A DNA stretch of 6,744 bases from Akkermansiaceae bacterium. Lineage in GTDB: Bacteria > Verrucomicrobiota > Verrucomicrobiia > Verrucomicrobiales > Akkermansiaceae. The first letter of the stretch is position 1. Every line of letters starts with the position of its first letter. Both the position numbers and the translations under genes were made by a program. This document shows positions 1-5,980 of this stretch, in pieces. The stretch covers positions 1-6,744 of the forward strand of contig JALZVD010000387.1 of assembly GCA_023300205.1 (NCBI GenBank), given 5' to 3'. The notes beneath the pieces were generated by a model that ran no database searches, had not been told where the DNA came from, and saw only the letters and a program-made list of their open reading frames with translations.

Positions 1-264
1 GTCGGACTCTTTGGCGATCGTCGCTGCATCTGGTGGTTGAACGATGTCGCTGAGACTTAAATTAGGGAGAATTATTTGAAATCCCAGTTTTGTTTTTGGT
101 CGGTTTTGAGAAATCGATTGAGCGAGAGCGTGATTTGTTTATTTCCTATGTTGATGCGTGTTTTTTCAGCTTAGGATCAGTCTCCAAAAGGAGATCTAGG
201 GAAACGGCTGAGTCATTGCTTTTCTTAAAGCTGAGAAAAAGGGAACGAAAGGAGTAATCAGGAA
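1..264. other. Intergenic / upstream region with no convincing gene
   Basis: No open frame here can be supported as a gene. The first 60 bases contain short plus-strand frames that run in from the left edge and stop at 38-40 (TGA) and 58-60 (TAA). Either could be the last codons of a preceding gene, but they are too short to decide. The rest is AT-rich and probably the promoter and leader of the plus-strand repeat gene at 332. It contains a small hairpin, TCTCC-AAAA-GGAGA (181-194), enclosed by a distant complementary pair, TCAGCTT (166-172) and AAGCTGA (228-234). I could not assign a promoter with confidence. Confidence 0.5.
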
Positions 265-345
265 ATGTCTAGGATAATGTTGCATGCTTTCATATCGATA
301 GGGATGTACCTGAATTCTGTGAAATTACGTCATGACTATTTTTAA
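265..345 (+). CDS. Possible 26-aa upstream leader ORF overlapping the next gene's start
   Basis: An ATG at 265 opens a 26-codon frame, beginning MSRIMLHAFISIG, that stops at TAA 343-345. It is preceded by GGAG at 251-254 (10-nt spacing) and by a second AGGAA directly before the ATG, which is a better ribosome binding site than any annotated gene start here has. It ends 14 bases inside the following gene, whose ATG (332) is in another frame and has no visible Shine-Dalgarno sequence. The arrangement would suit translational coupling or leader control. The peptide matches nothing I recognise and may not be made at all, since a frame this short can occur by chance. Confidence 0.25.
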   Translation: MSRIMLHAFISIGMYLNSVKLRHDYF

Positions 346-1561
346 AAACCGCTTCCCGCTTCTGATTGCTACGATTGGTTTCCCGGTCTCGTTCTACGGT
401 GGCCGCATGACGGTGAGCGATTCTGGAGAGGTCGCTCCAGATCAGGCTGCGAGGAGGGCTACTAGCGTAAACGGAGCGAGGTCTGGGGGCCGCGGTGAGC
501 GAAGTGGCGAGAGGTGGAGCACACTCTCTGATCAAGAAGCAGGGGACGTGTTTGATTTCGAAGGTTACCGTAGGGTGACGAGTCCCGCGGGGGCGGAGGC
601 TTTGTTGCAAGATTTATTGAGTTCGATGTCCTCGGACCCCGAGCGAATTTTTGCTTTTGCGCAGGAGCATGAGGCGGTCATTGGTGAAGATGGGATGGAG
701 CTGCTGCTTTTAGGGTGGACGCGAAATGATCCTGAGGCGGCTTGGGAGGTGGCAAAGGTTGACTATCCGGAGAGAACGGATGAGGTCCTAGGGGAGATGG
801 GGAAATCCGAGCCAGAGTTGGCGTTAAAGTTGGCGAGGGAACTTCATAAGGGTAATTTTGAGGATGGGCACGCTGCAATCTCGGGCATCATCCGGGGTGC
901 TTATCACGATGGTCGTTATGAGAAGGCGATTGGGTTAATCGAGCTTTTAGGAAAAGAGAGTTACGGAGAGGGGGGGAGCGATGGTTCATCGCTATATCAA
1001 GTTGTGCTGGATGAGTGGACACGCTTTTCCCCAGTGGAAGCGGCACAGTGGGTGCAGGGTTTTCCGGATGATGGCACCGGAGCGAAGGGGAGGGTGGAGG
1101 AGGCTTTGGTAGAAAACTGGACTAATCACGATCCTCGTGCGTCCCTCCAGTATTTTTTAGACGAATTACCTGAGGGGGGACTGAGGACGAATGGGATCAC
1201 TTCAGCGCTGACGGCTTGGGCGGGGGAGGATATTCACGCGGCGAGCGGTTGGATCGTGGATCATGGGATTTCCGCAGAGTTTGATGAGGCCGCCTATCAT
1301 GTCGCGCTGAGCGGGGATCTACTGGAGGAGCACCCTGTGACGTCGCTGGAGTGGATGCGCTCACTGAGTAATCCGGAATTAGAAAATAAGGGGTTAGGAA
1401 AAGTCTATTCGAGTTGGCTGCGGAATGATCCTGAAGCAGCGGCGGCGCATTTGGAGGCCGCGGGAGGGGAGGTGCCTCAGGAGTTACGGGAGTCGATACA
1501 GGCAAACTATGAAGCGTATCTGACGCGTGAGGAAACCGAGTACAGGATTTACCCTGAATAA
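332..1561 (+). CDS. Exported Trp-rich tandem-repeat protein, function unknown
   Basis: This 409-aa protein has an N-terminus that looks like a signal peptide or membrane anchor: Lys/Arg at residues 5-7, then a hydrophobic stretch at about 8-24. No clean AxA cleavage site is visible. A low-complexity Arg/Gly/Ser linker follows at about 40-62. From about residue 95 the protein is helical repeats of roughly 33 residues, each opening with a Trp and a D/S-P-x-A-A type core: GWTRNDPEAAWEV (128), EWTRFSPVEAAQWV (228), NWTNHDPRASLQYF (262), AWAGEDIHAASGWI (295), a degenerate unit at 330, and SWLRNDPEAAAAHL (361). It has ten Trp, no Cys, and is acidic. Such repeats resemble TPR/Sel1-like alpha-solenoids and suggest a protein-binding scaffold outside the cytoplasm, which is inference. 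The ATG at 332 is chosen because it yields the signal-like N-terminus; it has no Shine-Dalgarno sequence. A strong hairpin terminator follows 43 bases after the stop. I know no experimentally defined function for this type. Confidence 0.85.
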   Translation: MTIFKNRFPLLIATIGFPVSFYGGRMTVSDSGEVAPDQAARRATSVNGARSGGRGERSGERWSTLSDQEAGDVFDFEGYRRVTSPAGAEALLQDLLSSMSSDPERIFAFAQEHEAVIGEDGMELLLLGWTRNDPEAAWEVAKVDYPERTDEVLGEMGKSEPELALKLARELHKGNFEDGHAAISGIIRGAYHDGRYEKAIGLIELLGKESYGEGGSDGSSLYQVVLDEWTRFSPVEAAQWVQGFPDDGTGAKGRVEEALVENWTNHDPRASLQYFLDELPEGGLRTNGITSALTAWAGEDIHAASGWIVDHGISAEFDEAAYHVALSGDLLEEHPVTSLEWMRSLSNPELENKGLGKVYSSWLRNDPEAAAAHLEAAGGEVPQELRESIQANYEAYLTREETEYRIYPE

Positions 1562-1604
1562 GTGAATGGGACCGCGTAAGAGAGGCTGATGAGGCCCAAA
1601 ATAA

Positions 1605-1638
1605 AAGCTGTGTTGTGCGGTGAGGCACAACACAGCTT
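1605..1638. terminator. Strong, probably bidirectional, hairpin terminator
   Basis: A perfect 14-bp inverted repeat, AAGCTGTGTTGTGC (1605-1618) and GCACAACACAGCTT (1625-1638), surrounds a 6-base loop. On the plus strand it is followed by CTTTTG. On the minus strand it is followed by TTTTATTTT, so it has a T-tract in both directions. It lies 43 bases past the stop of the plus-strand repeat gene and about 230 bases past the stop of the convergent minus-strand lipoprotein gene. It can therefore end both transcripts. Confidence 0.85.
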
Positions 1639-1865
1639 CTTTTGTGAATCTTAGCCGGAGTGAGTTCCGTCTAAGATACGAGTCCTCTGATTGCTGCTAT
1701 GTTTGTTGTGTTGTGTGCGCTCAAGTTGTGTTTTTTTGAGCCTGAGTGGCCGAGGCACCGTAATGAGGTTTTTATTTTAGTGTCACGAACGCTCAGTTAA
1801 TAAAGAATGTCGTTAAGGCTGGGTTTCGTTGTCTTTAAATAGTTTTTTAGAAAAGGGAATACGAG
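1639..1865. other. Convergent intergenic spacer
   Basis: These 227 bases separate the terminator from the stop of the minus-strand lipoprotein gene. I found no gene. The only structure noted is a weak 6-bp inverted repeat, GCTCAA (1719-1724) and TTGAGC (1736-1741), with an 11-base T-rich loop. It is too weak to call a terminator. The lipoprotein mRNA therefore probably carries this stretch as a 3' untranslated region up to the hairpin at 1605-1638. Confidence 0.5.
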
Positions 1866-3356
1866 TTACTTAGGTGTGGGGTAGATGTGTGAGGTGGAGT
1901 TAAGGCGTGAGAGAGCCTCTTTGAGCTGGCTTGGTATCTTGGCTGGTTCTTCCAAGTAGTTTTGGATGAACTCGCTTGTGGGCTCACGTTTCGTTAACTC
2001 TTGAGCGAGTATTTGGATGAACTTGGTGCGTGTTTCACCTGGGGGTATGTGTTCGATGAATGAGACGCTGAGGGTCGGGTCGGTCTCGATAATCAGGGGC
2101 CAGGCTTCTTGGGTGATGGCGATTCTTATTTCTGGGTCATCGTTGGATTCCACCCAATTTTCCATTTCGGCAGTGCTCCTGTCGGCGTAGTTTCTGGTCA
2201 GCTCGGAGATAAGTTTTTGGTGGAATGGGTCCCCCTCATACTGTTTGAGAAGTTTGGCAATGGGGGCGGGTTCAGAGGCTGCCATTTCGAGGAGGAGTGA
2301 TTTGAAGTAAGCTTGGTCATCACCCGCGAAGAGGATGGCGCTCTCCATGGCGAGATTTTCATCATGGAAGCAAAGTTCGCCGAGGGATTTTCGCCTCACT
2401 ACCTTGGTGCTTGGGAGACTGGGATCGAGTTGTTTGAGCCAGTTCAGGGCGGCACTCGGCTGATTCTTCACGAGCGCGGGGGCGAGTTTTGTCATCAGTT
2501 GGTTTTTACGCGTTCCTTCCGGAAGTTGTGCAATGAGTGAGATTGCTGGGAGGGGGTGTTCTTTGCTGTATTCACTCAGGATGACAGGATAGGCGGTTTC
2601 TTTGTCCTGAGATGTTTGGAGGGTTTCGAACCAAGTGAATGCTTCGGTGAGGCCGATATCGCTCAGAATAAAAGCAAGATGAGCGATGACGGGTTGGCGA
2701 TGTTCTGGGGTCGTGATCGTGGCGAGATAGGAGATGGCGGCGGCGAGGTCTTCTTGCAGCGCTAATTTAAAAAGCTCGGCTGAGATTTTTGAGAGCTGGG
2801 GTTGCTCGATGTTTGCGGTGGCCCATTGGTAGGAGGCGCTGAGGCCGTGCTCGGCAAGCTTTCTGGTGATGAGGCTAGCAGTGCCATCTTGGAGTGGGCC
2901 GTTGGGCACTTCCTGATAGTAGGCTAGGAGGCTCTGGAGATGACTCTCGGAGGCATTGAAGAGCATTTCTTGCCACGTTCTGGCCTTTTGACTCTCTCCC
3001 TGAATGGATGCGAGATAAGTAAATGCGGCTTGGTGATCTTTGCTGGCCCATTCGGCACAAATGACCGCGGCGATCTTGCTCCGAGTTTTGGTGCTGAGTT
3101 TTGAATGGCTTTCCAAATGTTCGAGAGCTTCAAGTGGATTGCCCTCTGCGAGCTTGCGGTAGTTTTCTTGGAGCTTCAGAAAATTGTAAAATTGAGGAGG
3201 GAGGGCCAGTTGTTCTTCGATGCCTAGGAGGGGGGAAGGGGCCTCGCTGGATGGGGTAGCGCCGCTTTGTTCGTGCGGTCGTTCTTTTATAGCGTGGTCG
3301 CAGCTAATGAGAAAGCTGGCGACAAGGATGGGAATGAGGTTTTTTTTAAAAGGCAT
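1866..3356 (-). CDS. Repeat-containing lipoprotein, function unknown
   Basis: This 496-aa protein begins with a textbook lipoprotein signal: Lys4-Lys5, a hydrophobic core, and the lipobox LISC (residues 16-19), so Cys19 is the predicted lipidated residue. A low-complexity polar linker (about 20-45) is followed by an all-helical region to the C-terminus made of degenerate repeats of 31-34 residues. Examples are AEWASKDHQAAFTYLASI (101), LALQEDLAAAISYLATI (198), SEYSKEHPLPAISLIAQLPEG (261, first 18 residues most alike), LVKNQPSAALNWLKQL (295) and IIETDPTLSVSFIEHIPPG (422). The pattern D/x-P-x-A-A-x-x-[WYF]-[LI] is the same as in the convergent plus-strand gene, and both proteins end near an I-Y-P tripeptide. 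It is probably an alpha-solenoid scaffold tethered to a membrane and facing the periplasm, which is inference. The ATG start is fixed by the lipobox; no Shine-Dalgarno sequence is visible. Codons 3-6 contain an 8-base A run. A terminator-like hairpin ends only 20 bases before the ATG, so expression may depend on read-through. Confidence 0.87.
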   Translation of the reverse strand: MPFKKNLIPILVASFLISCDHAIKERPHEQSGATPSSEAPSPLLGIEEQLALPPQFYNFLKLQENYRKLAEGNPLEALEHLESHSKLSTKTRSKIAAVICAEWASKDHQAAFTYLASIQGESQKARTWQEMLFNASESHLQSLLAYYQEVPNGPLQDGTASLITRKLAEHGLSASYQWATANIEQPQLSKISAELFKLALQEDLAAAISYLATITTPEHRQPVIAHLAFILSDIGLTEAFTWFETLQTSQDKETAYPVILSEYSKEHPLPAISLIAQLPEGTRKNQLMTKLAPALVKNQPSAALNWLKQLDPSLPSTKVVRRKSLGELCFHDENLAMESAILFAGDDQAYFKSLLLEMAASEPAPIAKLLKQYEGDPFHQKLISELTRNYADRSTAEMENWVESNDDPEIRIAITQEAWPLIIETDPTLSVSFIEHIPPGETRTKFIQILAQELTKREPTSEFIQNYLEEPAKIPSQLKEALSRLNSTSHIYPTPK

Positions 3357-3376
3357 ACGAGGTGTGGAAATAAGAA

Positions 3377-3408
3377 GCCACGCAGAGGCTCAAGAATCTC
3401 TGCGTGGC
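3377..3408 (-). terminator. Hairpin terminator or attenuator between jelly-roll gene and lipoprotein gene
   Basis: An 11-bp perfect inverted repeat, GCCACGCAGAG and CTCTGCGTGGC on either strand, surrounds a 10-base loop. On the minus strand it is followed by TTCTTATTT, a moderate T-rich tail. It starts 36 bases after the stop of the secreted jelly-roll gene (3445), as expected for a Rho-independent terminator. It also ends 20 bases before the ATG of the lipoprotein gene (3356), so it lies in that gene's leader if the two are co-transcribed. Confidence 0.7.
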
Positions 3409-3444
3409 CACTGAATGAAAAGTGTGACTGATTAAGGCTAGGAA

Positions 3445-4239
3445 TTAGTCCTTATTACGCCACTTGCAGCTATCATAGTAGGCGGTCCACTGTTGGTTAG
3501 ATCCTGCATAGAAGCTGTCATTATGGTTATATTGCCCAAAGACACCTGTAATGAACGATCCGCCGGTTTGGCTATCACCGCTCCATTCGCCCCACCCGAA
3601 GTTGATGTTCTCATGTTCCGCGATGACTTTTCCGTCGTATTTGACGCGGAAGTATCCGGTTCCATTTTTGGAGGTTTCAAACCTGAGTTGAATGGTGTGC
3701 CAAACGTTCCGCGTGATGGTGTCATCAACTAATACTGATGTCGTCGTATTGGTAGGGTGAAAAGATGATCGGTATTCGACGTAGAGATCATTGTGATCAA
3801 CGTTGATGATGCATGCGTGGCTCCCGGTGAGGTTGTTGTTAACTTGGTTTTGGAAAAGCTGGCCAATTGCGCCAATCGCGTTGTCAGGGTATCTTTGGTT
3901 GCCGCTGACTCCGTCCCCGGCCCTCGGGAGGTAAAATTTAAATTGCCACTCTCCTTTTTCTTGAACGGGAAGATTGGCTGCAGCTTCGACGCCCCGTGTT
4001 GCTCTGTTATTAACGTACTTCGAAGCAAAAAATTTCGTTTTGATGCGCTTGCTGACCCCCTTCATATCGTGACCGTCCGTTGGGAAAAGTCTCACAAAAG
4101 GGTCGATGTTGTTGTCGCCGAATCTATCCGACCATTCAGTGCTTGTCTGAACGTCTCCGAGCGCTGTAGAGGCCATGGAGACCGTGGCGAAGGTGATCGC
4201 TAGGATGCTTTTCGAGCGCGTGTTTTGTTTGGTTTTCAT
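3445..4239 (-). CDS. Secreted beta-jelly-roll protein, polysaccharide-lyase-like
   Basis: This 264-aa protein has a clear Sec signal peptide: a basic n-region MKTKQNTRSK, a hydrophobic core (about 11-25), and a likely cut after ALG (residue 28). The mature part is rich in alternating hydrophobic/polar segments typical of a concanavalin-A-like beta sandwich: GEWQFKFYLP (96-105), VWHTIQLRFE (179-188), YFRVKYDGKVIAEHEN (196-211). By eye it resembles polysaccharide lyases of the heparin lyase I/glucuronan lyase or PL7 alginate lyase type: R82-x-x-E85 before a W-x-F-x-F-Y-L-P strand, Q127-L-F where PL7 has Q-I/V-H, and F229-I-T-G-V-F-G-Q236 where PL7 has FKAGVYNQ. The expected His and Tyr are not in those positions, so activity is uncertain and it may instead bind a glycan. 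Its only two mature cysteines (143, 258) could form a disulphide. The ATG at 4239 is preferred over a TTG at 4263 because it gives the compact signal peptide. It lies downstream of the sigma/FecR-LamG pair and is followed by a terminator. Confidence 0.8.
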   Translation of the reverse strand: MKTKQNTRSKSILAITFATVSMASTALGDVQTSTEWSDRFGDNNIDPFVRLFPTDGHDMKGVSKRIKTKFFASKYVNNRATRGVEAAANLPVQEKGEWQFKFYLPRAGDGVSGNQRYPDNAIGAIGQLFQNQVNNNLTGSHACIINVDHNDLYVEYRSSFHPTNTTTSVLVDDTITRNVWHTIQLRFETSKNGTGYFRVKYDGKVIAEHENINFGWGEWSGDSQTGGSFITGVFGQYNHNDSFYAGSNQQWTAYYDSCKWRNKD

Positions 4240-4438
4240 TTTTGTTATGTTTTGTGAAGCCAAGTGCAGTGGTTTTTTCAGAAACCGTTCGTCGACTGCT
4301 CGATGAAAAATAAATCTTCGAGAGATTTTTTAAAAATGAGCAGTCAAAAAGAATTGGCGATTCATCTCTGTAATCTCCAAGTAGTTATGGTTCGTTGTGT
4401 AAAAATGATTTTTTTCTCTCCAAATCGCTCTATTCTTT
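4240..4438 (-). promoter_or_regulatory. Leader region of the secreted jelly-roll gene
   Basis: This 199-bp AT-rich gap separates the stop of the FecR-LamG gene from the ATG of the secreted protein, while the sigma and FecR-LamG genes overlap. A gap this long, with a sizeable hairpin (4294-4345) and no terminator at the end of the FecR-LamG gene, suggests a separate promoter or a regulated leader. I could not identify -35/-10 boxes with confidence. The bases directly before the start are A-rich (AACATAACAAAA) without a Shine-Dalgarno sequence. Confidence 0.4.
4294..4345. repeat. Imperfect long inverted repeat (hairpin) in the leader
   Basis: The outer arms GACTGCTC (4294-4301) and GAGCAGTC (4338-4345) are a perfect 8-bp match. 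Nested inside, AAATCT (4312-4317) and AGATTT (4323-4328) pair around a 5-base loop, and this can be extended by three A-T pairs past a bulged T. The whole folds as a two-part stem of about 52 bases. It is not followed by a T-tract on the minus strand, so it does not look like a terminator. It could be an RNA leader structure or a protein-binding operator for the secreted-protein gene. No known riboswitch class is recognised. Confidence 0.55.
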
Positions 4439-5980
4439 TCACTTTTGGGGGGAGGAATGCTTGCCAAGCTCTACGATTTCCTCCTCAGAGATCGCGGTTT
4501 CATAGATTCTCAATTCATCAAGATCTCCCGAAAATGAGAGAGGGTTGATATGCCGTGAGTTACTGCGGCCAATAAGGAGGTTGTTGGAGGCTAGTCCTCC
4601 GGATGTGGTGAGTGGGGGGCTGTATCCGAATGATTGAGCTTTGATTTTCTCGCGAACGCCGTCGACGTAGATACTGAAGTGGTTTGGCTCTTGTTGAGGT
4701 ATCATCGGATGCCGAGTGACAATGATGTGATGCCACTCGCCGTCGGCGATATTTGAGCTACCAACGTACTGGTTCTGATCTAGGACCAGGTGTGGAACTC
4801 CTGACATCTCGTCCCAAGGTTGTAGGTTGAGATGGAATCCTTCGAGTTGTTGTTCAGGAATCGTTTGGCCCCAGCCGAGAATACACTGGCGAGTCTTGGG
4901 GGCCTCTTCGCCATGGTAGCGCATCCAAAGCGAAATGCTGAATGGTTGTTTGTGAGCTGGGCCGGGCCAGTTTGTGATGATGGCGGACTGTGGGCTGTTA
5001 AAGCGGGCGGCTTGCCCGGAGATTCCCGCGACGTGTTGTGTCAGAGATGTGCTATGCCAATCTTGGCTAAACCCCGGGACGCAGGGGAGAGAGCCTGTTA
5101 CTGGTGCTAAGCGGTTATTGAAAGCGGGGTCGAAACTGAGGTGGAGATAAGGCTCAGTGGTGGGAAGGGTCAGGAAAAAGGCTGTTTCGTTCGGCTTGAT
5201 GGAGTTGAAGTGACCAGAGTATGTGAGGATTGCCGCTTCTCCTTCGATGAGTCGTTGTTTGGTTTGGTGGCCGTTTTTAGCGGTGACCTCCACTTTCCCT
5301 TCGAAGACATGGACCTCCGGTAGCCGGCGTTCGTGCTTCGCCATGACGCCAAATTCGGTGCCAAGATCTCGGATACTGAGGAGTGGCGTGGTGACTAATA
5401 ATGACGGATCTTTTTCTGAGGCTCTGAACCAAGCCGTGCCTTTGAGGAGTGCAAAGTTATCTTGCGCGACGACGTTGAGGGTTGCTGGACCTTGGATAAT
5501 GGCTTTGGTTCCGGTGGGGGATTCTAGTTCAATAACCCCACGTGTGACATGGATGGAGGAGCCTGCCGCGAGTGCATTTTCAGGGGCACCTTGGTCTGTG
5601 GTTGAGGTGTGCATCACTTCATAGTGAGTTCCCGGTGAGGTTTTAAATACGAAGAGGGGGGACTTTGGTTGGATCTTAAAGATTGAGAGCGTGATGAGGA
5701 TGATGGCCACTACCGCTGCGGCTGATGCGAGAGCGAGGGTGAGAGACCTCTTCTTTTCTTGCTGGATCAGGACGGTCATCGGGATGATGTTCGAGTTCTC
5801 GGTGCTGCTCGTGGCTTTTAGGTAGCTGAGGTTTTCATGAAGGAGGATACGTTCGAGATAGTAGTCACGCGCGGCTGCATTAGTTTCTAAGAGTCGCTCA
5901 AGAGTGGCCAGTTCTGCAGGGGGGCAACGTTCATCGAGATATTGATCGACTAAGTTTTCGAATTTTTTATCAACGTTCAT
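4439..5980 (-). CDS. FecR-LamG transmembrane regulator (putative anti-sigma/sensor)
   Basis: This 513-aa protein has three parts. Residues 1-60 are a helical cytoplasmic domain (VDQYLDERCPPAELATLERL..., acidic, with AARDYYLERILLHENL) like the N-terminus of PVC-group FecR proteins. Residues about 79-101 are one transmembrane helix. Residues about 105-265 are a FecR domain with IIQGPATLNV (161-170), the hallmark DLGTEFGV (205-212) and VHVFEGKVEV (223-232). Residues about 278-505 are a LamG/concanavalin-A-like domain with YLHLSFDP (278), DGEWHHIIVTR (413), IYVDGV (437) and GDLDELRIYETAIS (485-498). In the FecR family, such proteins relay an outside signal to a partner ECF sigma factor; LamG domains commonly bind carbohydrate or protein ligands. 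The gene starts inside the sigma-factor gene (11-bp overlap) with no Shine-Dalgarno sequence, which points to translational coupling. The partner role is inferred from this arrangement. The C-terminal part and FecR part should lie in the periplasm. Confidence 0.9.
   Translation of the reverse strand: MNVDKKFENLVDQYLDERCPPAELATLERLLETNAAARDYYLERILLHENLSYLKATSSTENSNIIPMTVLIQQEKKRSLTLALASAAAVVAIILITLSIFKIQPKSPLFVFKTSPGTHYEVMHTSTTDQGAPENALAAGSSIHVTRGVIELESPTGTKAIIQGPATLNVVAQDNFALLKGTAWFRASEKDPSLLVTTPLLSIRDLGTEFGVMAKHERRLPEVHVFEGKVEVTAKNGHQTKQRLIEGEAAILTYSGHFNSIKPNETAFFLTLPTTEPYLHLSFDPAFNNRLAPVTGSLPCVPGFSQDWHSTSLTQHVAGISGQAARFNSPQSAIITNWPGPAHKQPFSISLWMRYHGEEAPKTRQCILGWGQTIPEQQLEGFHLNLQPWDEMSGVPHLVLDQNQYVGSSNIADGEWHHIIVTRHPMIPQQEPNHFSIYVDGVREKIKAQSFGYSPPLTTSGGLASNNLLIGRSNSRHINPLSFSGDLDELRIYETAISEEEIVELGKHSSPQK

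Noticed and set aside
1..60. Possible tail of a preceding plus-strand gene, or head of a minus-strand gene running off the left edge
   Set aside because: Two plus frames stop within 60 bases and both read plausibly. The minus frame stays open to the edge but has no ATG, GTG or TTG before its upstream stop. There is too little sequence to decide.
1197..1628. 143-codon open frame on the minus strand under the plus-strand repeat gene
   Set aside because: Its protein is Pro/Ser/Arg-rich without domain character and it lies wholly antisense to a convincing gene and its terminator. It is a shadow of G-rich coding DNA.
1719..1741. Weak inverted repeat GCTCAA...TTGAGC as a terminator for the lipoprotein gene
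   Set aside because: Only 6 bp with an 11-base loop and no following T-tract in the needed direction; the hairpin at 1605-1638 is far stronger.
3793..4203. 136-codon open frame on the plus strand under the secreted-protein gene
   Set aside because: Antisense to a gene with a clear signal peptide and beta-sandwich pattern; no ribosome binding site or recognisable domain.
4240..4263. TTG at 4263 as start of the secreted protein (8 extra residues)
   Set aside because: It would put polar residues before the basic n-region of a good signal peptide, and no ribosome binding site precedes it. ATG at 4239 fits better.
4320..4350. TTGACT on the minus strand as a -35 box for the secreted-protein gene
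   Set aside because: No acceptable -10 hexamer lies 16-18 bases downstream. The bases are also part of the hairpin's outer arm and its flank.
5223..5624. 133-codon open frame on the plus strand under the FecR-LamG gene
   Set aside because: It overlaps the conserved FecR DLGTEFGV and VHVFEGKVEV region on the other strand and has no domain character of its own.
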